Below, piece after piece: positions 18,167 through 25,525 of a DNA stretch of 64,000 bases. Source of the stretch: GCA-002701455 sp964342575 (lineage in GTDB: Bacteria > Pseudomonadota > Alphaproteobacteria > Thalassobaculales > Thalassobaculaceae); NCBI GenBank assembly GCA_964342575.1, contig CAYFGZ010000003.1, positions 1-64,000 of the forward strand, in the 5' to 3' direction. The translations under genes were made by a program, and so were the position numbers. How positions within the stretch are numbered: position 1 is the stretch's first letter; every line of letters begins with the position of its first letter. The notes under the pieces were generated by a model, which was given only the letters and a program-made list of their open reading frames with translations, was not told the DNA's origin and did not search any database.

Positions 18167-18709
18167 TTAAATTTGAACTTGTCGTGCATAATCCAAAAAA
18201 TAATCTAGCGATGGGGTGATTTTTGAGGGGGCTTTTGAAGCGTCGTCCCAACGTCTAAGTTTTATGGCTTCCTGGTAAAACGAATGACCCTCAAAGACAT
18301 CTTTTTCTCCCTTGGTAAAGGGACCTCCCTGAACTTCTAAGCTCTTTATTGAAGCTCTTGATAATTTTGAAAAATATTTCAAATCCGTTGCACATAAGTA
18401 GCGTTTAGCATCTACATGCCAACGTATCGGAGATGTTACAGCAGAATTAAAACATGGTTGTAGGTATTCAACAGCTATTTGTTCATGCTTTGCATCATCG
18501 CCGCTTTTGATGGGCGCGGTGGTATCGTTACTGATTAGATGTCCTATATCATGAAGTAGACAAGCGGTGATCATCTCGGGAGTCTCGTTTGCATTTTCTG
18601 CGTGAAGAGCACATTGTAATGCATGGGACAATTGGGTTACAGAATCTTCGTCAAAGAAATTTTTTCCTTTTGTCAGAAAAATTAACTTTATTTCGTGAAT
18701 TATCGACAT
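18167..18709 (-). CDS. PhnZ-like HD-domain mixed-valence diiron oxygenase
   Basis: This belongs to the phosphonate-associated HD family, whose PhnZ member cleaves 2-amino-1-hydroxyethylphosphonate to glycine and phosphate with O2. Diiron ligands are all present: His29, His53-Asp54, His75, His98 and Asp155. Likely phosphonate contacts Lys102, Ser120 and Arg152 also remain. From my memory of PhnZ, its active-site Tyr and Glu (spacing three, just before the first His) correspond to Phe19 and Asp22 here, hinting at another substrate. It sits 16 bp after phnM as the last gene of the operon, and no phnY-type 2-oxoglutarate hydroxylase is nearby. Confidence 0.88.
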   Translation of the reverse strand: MSIIHEIKLIFLTKGKNFFDEDSVTQLSHALQCALHAENANETPEMITACLLHDIGHLISNDTTAPIKSGDDAKHEQIAVEYLQPCFNSAVTSPIRWHVDAKRYLCATDLKYFSKLSRASIKSLEVQGGPFTKGEKDVFEGHSFYQEAIKLRRWDDASKAPSKITPSLDYFLDYARQVQI

Positions 18710-18725
18710 TCTAATTACTTTCTAA

Positions 18726-19880
18726 TTAAATAATGCGTCTGCCTTCCACAAGCCCCTGTCGGACTATTGGAATTGATTCTTTTGTCAGTTCAACTTCTAT
18801 AATATCTGCCCGAAAGCCAGTCGCAAGAAGACCTCTATCCTCAAATCCAGCCATCTTGGCTGGTGAGCTCGTAATTTTTGAGACTGCGGCCGGCAAACTA
18901 ATACCGTGGTTTGAAGTTAAAATAAACGCAGCATGGAGCAAACTTGAAGGGGCGTAATCAGATGAAAGTGCGTCTAGAAGTTCAAGTTCCGCTAATTTTG
19001 AAGCTGATACATTACCGGAATGCGAACCGCCTCGGACCACATTGGGTGCCCCTATTATGGTTTCCATCATAGCTCCCTTTGCGGCGCTAGCGGCACTCAC
19101 TGTGGTAGGAAACTCTGCTATAGTCGCTCCAAGTTCCACAGCTTCATCTATGTGAGAATTAGTCGCGTCATCATGAGTAGCAACGATGATGTCATTTTCA
19201 TGGCATAATTTTGCAATTTCCATGCGATGTTTTTTTGAATAAGTCACCTGTAACTGTTTGCGGTCATGGGAAAATTTTTTGAATTCCTCATCGGTCATTC
19301 CGTATTTTCCTTGATAGTATATTCGTTGTTTTTCTTCATCCACAAATTGACGTTCGCCGGGAGTATGGTCCATTAATGAAACAAGACGCACCAGTTCCTC
19401 GGACTTAAACTGATTGAAAAGCTCGAGAACATTTGGCATAGGTACTTCACAACGAAGATGAAGGTAGTGATCTATCCTTAATATACTGCGAGATACTGCA
19501 TCCCTTACTGCTTTGGCGGCGTCAAGAAGCATTATAGCTCGTGCTTCATTTGTTCGGATATCACCTCCAATTGCTACTGCATCCAATACTGTTGTGATGC
19601 CCGCGGCAGCTAACTCTGCATCGTGCGACAAGACTGCCGCAATATGGGGCCATTGAACACCAGGACGTGGTCGACAGTGACGCTCAAGATTATCTGTATG
19701 AAGTTCAACTAACCCAGGCATGAGGTAGTTTCTATTCAAGTTTTGAGCATCACGAATATTTGTGTTTCGTCGGCTTATATCTTTTATTAATCCATTTTCA
19801 ATCACCAACGAGCCAACGAAAATCTCGTTTGGAAGTATCAAGTTCGCATTGGTAAAAACCTCTTCTTTTTTTGGCATCAC
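18726..19880 (-). CDS. phnM: RPnTP diphosphatase PhnM
   Basis: PhnM, an amidohydrolase-fold enzyme, removes pyrophosphate from alpha-D-ribose 1-methylphosphonate 5-triphosphate to give the 5-phosphate used by PhnJ. Typical motifs are LVELHTDNLERHCRPRPGV near residue 55, LMDHTPGERQF near 168, and VATHDDATN near 235 with metal ligands. The 384-residue length is normal. Its first base overlaps the last base of phnL, so the genes are tightly coupled. The HD-oxygenase gene follows. Confidence 0.95.
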   Translation of the reverse strand: MMPKKEEVFTNANLILPNEIFVGSLVIENGLIKDISRRNTNIRDAQNLNRNYLMPGLVELHTDNLERHCRPRPGVQWPHIAAVLSHDAELAAAGITTVLDAVAIGGDIRTNEARAIMLLDAAKAVRDAVSRSILRIDHYLHLRCEVPMPNVLELFNQFKSEELVRLVSLMDHTPGERQFVDEEKQRIYYQGKYGMTDEEFKKFSHDRKQLQVTYSKKHRMEIAKLCHENDIIVATHDDATNSHIDEAVELGATIAEFPTTVSAASAAKGAMMETIIGAPNVVRGGSHSGNVSASKLAELELLDALSSDYAPSSLLHAAFILTSNHGISLPAAVSKITSSPAKMAGFEDRGLLATGFRADIIEVELTKESIPIVRQGLVEGRRII

Positions 19881-20590
19881 TAGGTTGTTACCTTTGCTAG
19901 TTCGACATTAAAGGTCGTCGTTGCCACTGCATCGTGGATAAATTTGTCGTGGAAAATACCTATTATTGCTGTCCCGCGCTCTCTAGCTGAAATAATTAGC
20001 TTGATTACCGCGTCACGATTCTTGTCGTCCAAGGATGCTGTCGGTTCATCTAAAAGTAGAATGGGATAATCTTGAATAAATGTTCGAGCGATATTTACCC
20101 TTTGTTGTTCACCCCCAGAAAACGTTGCTGGCGGCAAGCTCCATAGCGATTCTGGTATGGCCAGTGTTGTCAAAAGTTGACTTACCGCTTTTTTTACCGA
20201 TCTTAAACTAAGCCTCTGCTGGATAAGTGGTTCAGAGACTAAATCAAATGTCGATATTCGGGGGATAACTCTTAAGAATTGGCTAACATAACCTATGGTT
20301 CTTCTTCTAACGTCTAATATTAGATGGGAGGGTGCGCCGACAAGGTTCACCCAGCCGTTATCGTGCTTGATTTCTATTTTGCCTGATTTAATCAGATAGT
20401 TTGCATAGATGGACCGCAAAAGAGTGGACTTTCCTGTTCCAGATGCACCTGTCAAAACCACGCAATCACCGCCCTTAACGTTAAGAGATATTTTACTAAA
20501 AACAGCCAGCCCAAGGGAACCTTGATTATGGAGTATGAAAGTTTTTTCCAAATTTTTGATGCGGATCAAATCTGTCTCGGATTTTATCAT
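19880..20590 (-). CDS. phnL: C-P lyase ABC-type ATPase PhnL
   Basis: Soluble ABC ATPase associated with the C-P lyase core complex and not a membrane transporter. Walker A GASGTGKST is near residue 43, the ABC signature FSGGEQQR near 155, and Walker B ILLLDEPTASLD near 175. It is 236 residues long, as usual for PhnL. In known complexes PhnL stacks on PhnK over PhnJ. It lies between phnK (4-bp gap) and phnM (1-bp overlap). Confidence 0.95.
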   Translation of the reverse strand: MIKSETDLIRIKNLEKTFILHNQGSLGLAVFSKISLNVKGGDCVVLTGASGTGKSTLLRSIYANYLIKSGKIEIKHDNGWVNLVGAPSHLILDVRRRTIGYVSQFLRVIPRISTFDLVSEPLIQQRLSLRSVKKAVSQLLTTLAIPESLWSLPPATFSGGEQQRVNIARTFIQDYPILLLDEPTASLDDKNRDAVIKLIISARERGTAIIGIFHDKFIHDAVATTTFNVELAKVTT

Positions 20591-20594
20591 GATG

Positions 20595-21368
20595 CTAAAC
20601 CGGAAGTATTGAAGAAACTAGAAGTTGCGTATATGGATGTTGGGGATCATCGAGGACTTGATCCGTTAATCCTTGCTCAACAACGTGTCCTTCCTGCATA
20701 ACCATTAACCTATGCGATAAAAGTCTCATCACGCCAAGGTCATGGCTGACAATGATACAAGCAATGCCTAATCCGTTCACCAACCCCCTAATTAGATCGA
20801 GAAGACGCGCCTGCACAGAGACATCTAAACCACTTGTAGGTTCGTCCATAAATATAAGGCGGGGCTTTGTAACTAAATTTCGCGCTATTTGAAGGCGCTG
20901 TAGCATCCCTCCAGAAAACGTCTCGGGGTAGTGGTCTATTCTTTCATTATCTATTTCGACTTTGGTTAACCAGTCTAAAGCTTCATTGCGAATGTCACCA
21001 TAATTACGGGCCCCTACAGCCATCAATTTCTCGCCGACATTTGCCCCAGCTGAAACGTTCATTCGAAGACCGTCACGCGCATTTTGGAAAACAACGCCCC
21101 AGTCTGTTCGCATCAAAAGTCGACGCTCGGGTTCACTCAATGAATAAATCTCTTGCAGTCCATTTATTCTGGTGTCGAATTCAATCAAACCAGTTGAAGG
21201 TTTAAGCAGTCCTGAGATATTTTTTAAAACCGTCGTTTTGCCGGAGCCAGATTCACCGACGATGCCCAGGATTTCACCGGGGTATATGGCAAAGCTTACA
21301 TCCTCGCAGCCAATTTGCGATCCGTAGAAATGAGAAAGGTTTTCTACCTGTAGCAAAACTTTCGCCAT
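20595..21368 (-). CDS. phnK: C-P lyase ABC-type ATPase PhnK
   Basis: ABC ATPase that docks on PhnJ in the C-P lyase complex. Motifs are Walker A GESGSGKTT near residue 37, signature FSGGMLQR near 152, Walker B LIFMDEPTSGLD near 172 and the switch His in IVSHD. The length of 257 residues and similarity to oligopeptide-type ATPases are typical for PhnK. Its start directly abuts the phnJ stop (adjacent bases), indicating coupled translation. Confidence 0.95.
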   Translation of the reverse strand: MAKVLLQVENLSHFYGSQIGCEDVSFAIYPGEILGIVGESGSGKTTVLKNISGLLKPSTGLIEFDTRINGLQEIYSLSEPERRLLMRTDWGVVFQNARDGLRMNVSAGANVGEKLMAVGARNYGDIRNEALDWLTKVEIDNERIDHYPETFSGGMLQRLQIARNLVTKPRLIFMDEPTSGLDVSVQARLLDLIRGLVNGLGIACIIVSHDLGVMRLLSHRLMVMQEGHVVEQGLTDQVLDDPQHPYTQLLVSSILPV

Positions 21369-22298
21369 TTATTTACTTTCTTTTGGCATAGCTGTGCCGG
21401 TGTGCCCTTTTTCCCGTCTTTCAGAACAAAAATTACTATCTGAACAAACGAACAATCGGGAGCCATTATTGTCGGTAATGATCTCGTCAAGAAAACTATG
21501 ATTCGAATTGCATAGAGCACAGCACTCTGACCATACCTCTATTTCAAAAGGATGGTCATCAAAATCTAGGCTTTCCACCTTTGTGTATGGTGGAATCGCA
21601 TAAATACGCTTTTCCCGACCGGCACCGAAAAGTTGTAGTGCTGCCATATAATTCATCTTTGGATTATCAAACTTTGGAATTGGACTGGGGGACATGACAT
21701 AGTGGTCGTTTACTTTCACGGGATAATCGTACGAGGTTGTTACACGCCCGAAATGCGCAATATTTTCATATAAACCGACGTGCATTACACCATATTCCGT
21801 CAAAGAATGCATTTTTCGTGTTTCAGCCTCTCGAGGTTCAATCCATCTGAGAGGCTCGGGTATTGGTACTTGATAGACCAAAATCTGGTCAGCCTTCAAT
21901 TTTACTTCGGGTATCCGGTGTCTCGTTTGTATAATGGATGCTAACTCAGTTTTTTCGGTCGTTTTAACCCCCGTCGTTTTGGCGAAAAAGTGTCGTATAT
22001 TAACGGCGTTCGTGGTATCATCTGCCCCTTGATCTATTACCTTTAACGTATCATATTGGCCAATTATACTTGCGGTAACTTGTATTCCACCAGTCCCCCA
22101 TCCAAATGGCAGTGGCATTTCTCGACTGCCAAAAGGCACCTGGTATCCAGGCAAAGCCACGGCTTTCAAGATGGCCCTTCTGATCATTCTTTTGGTTTGG
22201 TCATCCAAATAGGCAAATGTGTATCCCTGAAGGGGCTCTGTTTTTTTTCTAGCTTTAGTTTTGCTTGAGCCGTTTAGTTTATTTGTCGAACTGTTCAT
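21369..22298 (-). CDS. phnJ: C-P lyase catalytic subunit PhnJ
   Basis: Radical-SAM enzyme that breaks the carbon-phosphorus bond of ribose 1-methylphosphonate 5-phosphate, releasing methane or another hydrocarbon. The unusual iron-sulfur motif CX2CX21CX5C is exact: Cys260, Cys263, Cys285 and Cys291. The N-terminal block has GYTFAYLDDQTKRMIRRAILKAVALPG. Length is 309 residues, slightly longer than the E. coli protein. It overlaps phnI by 4 bp. All catalytic residues that I can place are intact, so the pathway should be functional. Confidence 0.97.
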   Translation of the reverse strand: MNSSTNKLNGSSKTKARKKTEPLQGYTFAYLDDQTKRMIRRAILKAVALPGYQVPFGSREMPLPFGWGTGGIQVTASIIGQYDTLKVIDQGADDTTNAVNIRHFFAKTTGVKTTEKTELASIIQTRHRIPEVKLKADQILVYQVPIPEPLRWIEPREAETRKMHSLTEYGVMHVGLYENIAHFGRVTTSYDYPVKVNDHYVMSPSPIPKFDNPKMNYMAALQLFGAGREKRIYAIPPYTKVESLDFDDHPFEIEVWSECCALCNSNHSFLDEIITDNNGSRLFVCSDSNFCSERREKGHTGTAMPKESK

Positions 22299-23413
22299 TC
22301 TGCTGCGGCCTCATCCGTTTTTGCCATACTGTGACGCTCATTTTGGCAATGTCCGCTGGCTTCTCGAAGTGCTCTGACTGTAACCAGTTCAGATTGGAAG
22401 TCTACATAATGTGGTAGCTTTAAATGCTGAACAAATCCAGAGGCCTCAACGTTGCACGAATGACTCATCACAAATTCTTCGTCTTGTGCGGGGGCCATTA
22501 TAGACTCCCCTAACTCTCTGCTTTTTAAAGCTCTATCAAGAATACCCATAGCCATCGCCTTTCGCTCATTATGGCCAAAAGTGATCCCATATCCGCGGGT
22601 GAACTGGGCGGGGACTGTAGCGGAACCCTTGAACTGGTTAATCATTTGACATTCTGTAACTGTTATTTCTCCAATCTCGATCGGAAATCCTAATTCTTCA
22701 GGGACAAGTTCGACGATGATTTCTCCCATTCGAATTTCACCTGCAAAAGGGTGGTTGCGCCCCCATCCTCGTTGTGTTGAATACGCCATCGCTAACAAAA
22801 ACCCTTCATCCCCACGTGCTAAATTTTGTAGGCGTGCCTCCCGAGCAGCCGGAAATTGAAGTGATTCTCTTGTGATATCAAAAGGTTCCGTATCCCGAGT
22901 TCCGATTTCTTCTTCTATCAAACCCTCGTCATTAAGAAGATCGGTTACCCTAGGCATGTTTTTATCCAACTCAATATCGTTTTCTTCCGCAGCGGGAACC
23001 TCTCCATTTGCAAGAAGCGAGAAATCCAATAAGCGATGTGTGTAATCGAAGCTTGGGCCTAGGATTTGGCCTCCTGGTAGATCTTTGAATGTTGCGGATA
23101 TTCTTCTTCTGATAGACATATTACATGTTTCAAGTTCTTCGGTGTATGCAAAGCGTGGTAACGTTGTACGATAGGCACGTAATAAAAAAATAGCTTCTAC
23201 TAAATCTCCACGTGCCTGCTTTATGGCTAAAGCAGCAAGATCTGGGTCATACAGAGACCCTTCGGCCATGACCCTATCTACAGCGAGCGACAGTTGATTT
23301 GTGATTTGATCTAATTCTAGTTCAGAGACGTTATTATCCCCCCTCCGTTCTTCCGCCAACAGGTCTTGGGAATTTTTTATCGCGGTTTCTCCGCCTTTAA
23401 CAGCTACATACAC
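22295..23413 (-). CDS. phnI: C-P lyase core subunit PhnI
   Basis: PhnI, with PhnG, PhnH and PhnL, forms the triphosphate ester of methyl ribose phosphonate by displacing adenine from ATP. Family marks are MYVAVKGGETAI at the very start, RGDLVEAIFLLRAYRTTLPRFAY near residue 70, and TPGGGQ-like block KDLPGGQILGPSFDYTHRLLDF near 115. Length of 372 residues is normal. It starts four bases after the phnH stop region and overlaps phnJ by 4 bp. Confidence 0.96.
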   Translation of the reverse strand: MYVAVKGGETAIKNSQDLLAEERRGDNNVSELELDQITNQLSLAVDRVMAEGSLYDPDLAALAIKQARGDLVEAIFLLRAYRTTLPRFAYTEELETCNMSIRRRISATFKDLPGGQILGPSFDYTHRLLDFSLLANGEVPAAEENDIELDKNMPRVTDLLNDEGLIEEEIGTRDTEPFDITRESLQFPAAREARLQNLARGDEGFLLAMAYSTQRGWGRNHPFAGEIRMGEIIVELVPEELGFPIEIGEITVTECQMINQFKGSATVPAQFTRGYGITFGHNERKAMAMGILDRALKSRELGESIMAPAQDEEFVMSHSCNVEASGFVQHLKLPHYVDFQSELVTVRALREASGHCQNERHSMAKTDEAAAE

Positions 23414-23417
23414 AGCA

Positions 23418-24044
23418 TTACCTCGCCATATTAGTTTTCAATTGCTTAATTATTGTTGTTCTTGGTATAGCAACCAACTTGTGGTTTGTTGTGAAGATGA
23501 GGTCTAGGCCTCTCGGAAAAAGTTTTTGAAGTTCAACACGCTGAGACCAAAAAGCCGAAGGTATCTCCGGAAGACCCAGATTTCGAGATGATTTAATACC
23601 AGGGCCAGTTAATATTAAATTACCGTTGGTAGAAATAGTCTTAGTTTGGATGATTAATGTAGCGCTGGCGTCTGGATAACTATCGCTGCCCAAATTAAAG
23701 GAATCTAGTTGGCGTGGAATACTGAATACAAGTGCGAAATCAGCTTCATACGGATTTTCTGTAAGTTTCATACCAGTATGGAATTTAAGATACTTAATTA
23801 CGTCATGATCGTGCGGAATATCAACCCAGACCTGGGTTTGAAAGTCCAAAAGTGTTAACCCAACAGCAGCTGTTGCAAGATAAAGCGGGGAGGGAACAGA
23901 CAATTTACTTTCTGGATTTCGAATTACGCCCGGCTCTGACATAGCTTTTAGTATATGACGAAAAGTATTTTGGCTCTCGTTTATCGGGTTTTCGAATGCA
24001 ATGCTCGATGGCAAACTGTTACCAGAGTTGTTTAAAATACCCAT
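23418..24044 (-). CDS. phnH: C-P lyase core subunit PhnH
   Basis: PhnH is a structural subunit of the PhnGHIJ core, related to PLP-transferase folds but without the cofactor. The sequence shows FENPINESQNTFRHILKAMSEPG near residue 18, the ATAAVGLTLLDFQTQVWVD block near 57, LTGPGI near 145 and FPRGLDLIFTT near 182, all typical. It is 208 residues. Two bases separate it from phnG, four from phnI. Confidence 0.95.
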   Translation of the reverse strand: MGILNNSGNSLPSSIAFENPINESQNTFRHILKAMSEPGVIRNPESKLSVPSPLYLATAAVGLTLLDFQTQVWVDIPHDHDVIKYLKFHTGMKLTENPYEADFALVFSIPRQLDSFNLGSDSYPDASATLIIQTKTISTNGNLILTGPGIKSSRNLGLPEIPSAFWSQRVELQKLFPRGLDLIFTTNHKLVAIPRTTIIKQLKTNMAR

Positions 24045-24046
24045 AA

Positions 24047-24514
24047 TTAATCACCGCGCGTCATAGTAAAAAACTCGACCTTGGTATTTGCAGATTTTCG
24101 GCTCTTTTTTTTATTCCCCTCATTGAGACACTTTCGTAACGGTTCTATAACGAGCCGTTCGGCTTCTTTATATTTTGTGTTGTCCTGCAACATTGCATCC
24201 AAAACAGCGCAAATTTCTGCGTGGTCCTTTGACCTACCCCTGACGTAACCAATGCCCGCGATCCCATTTTGAAGTCGGATGGCCGCTCTTGTAACGGTCA
24301 TTTCGCCTATATTAAAGCCTGCCCCCCCTCCGCCAGCCTTTCCGCGAACCATTACCATTCCGATTTCAGGACTACGTAGATGGTTCCAAGTAGGCTTGTT
24401 GGGGAAAGAAGCCCATAGTTTGGAAACTAAATCAGTAGGGGATTTCGAAATGATAGATAACCATTCTTGTCGTTTTTTTGTTTCGAGGGGGTATTTAAAA
24501 GGTGAATTATTCAT
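24047..24514 (-). CDS. phnG: C-P lyase core subunit PhnG
   Basis: PhnG is the small core subunit of C-P lyase, 155 residues. It shows RQEWLSIISKSP near the N-terminus, RSPEIGMVMVRGKAGGGGAGFNIGEMTVTRAAIRL near 50-85 and the GIGYVRGRSKDHAEICAVLDAM block. I chose ATG 24514, not 24562, because the stretch 24535-24562 looks like the promoter and operator, and because the family starts about here. It heads the operon phnGHIJKLM-HD. Residues before this start (LFGNQ and similar) do not look like PhnG. Confidence 0.93.
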   Translation of the reverse strand: MNNSPFKYPLETKKRQEWLSIISKSPTDLVSKLWASFPNKPTWNHLRSPEIGMVMVRGKAGGGGAGFNIGEMTVTRAAIRLQNGIAGIGYVRGRSKDHAEICAVLDAMLQDNTKYKEAERLVIEPLRKCLNEGNKKKSRKSANTKVEFFTMTRGD

Positions 24515-24534
24515 ATTTTGATTCCCGAACAAAT

Positions 24535-24562
24535 ATGTTATTTGTCTAGACATATAGAACAA
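24535..24562 (-). promoter_or_regulatory. Candidate promoter of the phnG operon
   Basis: On the minus strand TTGTTC (24562-24557) and TAACAT (24540-24535) are separated by 16 bp, resembling -35 and -10 boxes (three and four of six consensus bases). Predicted start of transcription is near 24528, 14 bases before the phnG ATG. The operator palindrome lies in the spacer. Confidence 0.45.
24543..24552. promoter_or_regulatory. Candidate PhnF operator, TGTCTAGACA
   Basis: This perfect 10-bp palindrome contains GTCTAGAC, an exact fit to the GT-N-TA-N-AC consensus described for HutC-subfamily GntR regulators, to which PhnF belongs. It lies in the divergent phnG/phnF gap, centred in the spacer of the candidate phnG promoter, where a bound dimer would block RNA polymerase. 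Confidence 0.6.
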
Positions 24563-24657
24563 TTGAAGAAATAATACCTACTAATCGATCCTAGTAAAGG
24601 TAAATTAGCGTATCGATTACGGAATTATTTAATAACGAAGGTCAGCAAGACACTGTT

Positions 24658-25374
24658 ATGGAAAAAGAAAAGGGAATAACTCTTTGGAGGCAAATTGCTG
24701 ATCTGATTGCCAATTCAATTGAAAAGAATGATTGGACGGCTGGCCAAAAATTACCAACAGAAATGGAACTAGCAAAACAGTATGATGTAAACCGGCATAC
24801 TATCCGGAGGTCAATCGGTGAGTTGGTCGAACGCGGCCTAGTAAAAGTCGAACAGGGACGAGGCATCTTCGTACCTGAATATGTTTTAGATTATAAATTA
24901 GCTCAGAGAACTCGGTTTACAGAATTGGTTACCCGGCAAAACAAGACTGCGAGTGGGAGGTTATTAGATGCCGAGTTAATTCGTCCACCTCCAGAAGTTG
25001 CGAAAGCCTTGCGAATTAATAGAAAAAATAATGTCTTTCTCCTGCGAACTATAAGAGAAATAGATACTTCTCCCATAACTTTTGCCTCACACTTTTTTCC
25101 AGCTCAGCGGTTTCCTGACCTCCCAGAAGTTTTTAAAGAACAGGGAACGGTCTCTAAGACATTGGAAGTATTTGACTGCGGGGATTATGAAAGGCGAAAA
25201 ACGAAAATTACTGCTAGACTTCCTACTAATGAGGAGGCCTTTATCTTAAAACAGGCTCGAAATAGGCCGATATTAATAACAGAGTCTATCAACGTTGATT
25301 TAAATGATAAGCCAATTGAGTATGGCATCGCTGCATTTTGTGCTGATAGAACTCAATTGATAGTTGAAACTTAA
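24658..25374 (+). CDS. phnF: PhnF-type GntR (HutC subfamily) transcriptional regulator
   Basis: Likely repressor of the divergent C-P lyase operon. The N-terminal winged helix-turn-helix spans about residues 5-75, with DWTAGQKLPTEMELAKQYDVNRHTIRR and the wing VEQGRGIFV. A UTRA effector domain follows, ending in the typical PIEYGIAAFCADRTQLIVE. Length is 238 residues. Effector could be a phosphonate pathway metabolite or phosphate; not readable from sequence. The palindrome TGTCTAGACA about 105 bp upstream of its start is the obvious binding site and could allow autoregulation as well. Confidence 0.93.
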   Translation: MEKEKGITLWRQIADLIANSIEKNDWTAGQKLPTEMELAKQYDVNRHTIRRSIGELVERGLVKVEQGRGIFVPEYVLDYKLAQRTRFTELVTRQNKTASGRLLDAELIRPPPEVAKALRINRKNNVFLLRTIREIDTSPITFASHFFPAQRFPDLPEVFKEQGTVSKTLEVFDCGDYERRKTKITARLPTNEEAFILKQARNRPILITESINVDLNDKPIEYGIAAFCADRTQLIVET

Positions 25375-25400
25375 GACGCAAAAAGACTTTAAAGCTTCCG

Positions 25401-25428
25401 GCTCTTCCGATAACCTAGAGGAGCTTTT
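25401..25428 (+). terminator. Candidate rho-independent terminator after phnF
   Basis: GCTCTTC and GAGGAGC pair over 7 bp (one G-T) around a 10-nt loop, followed directly by TTTT. An alternative longer stem using AAAGCTTC upstream also exists. It would separate phnF from the TPP-enzyme gene downstream. Confidence 0.45.
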
Positions 25429-25525
25429 CTAAAAGACTGATCACTACAACGTCATAACGTAACTGAATTGTCTGAATTTAGAGGGTAGCAGGCATACATC
25501 GAGCTAATCGCAAGGGATTTTCAAT

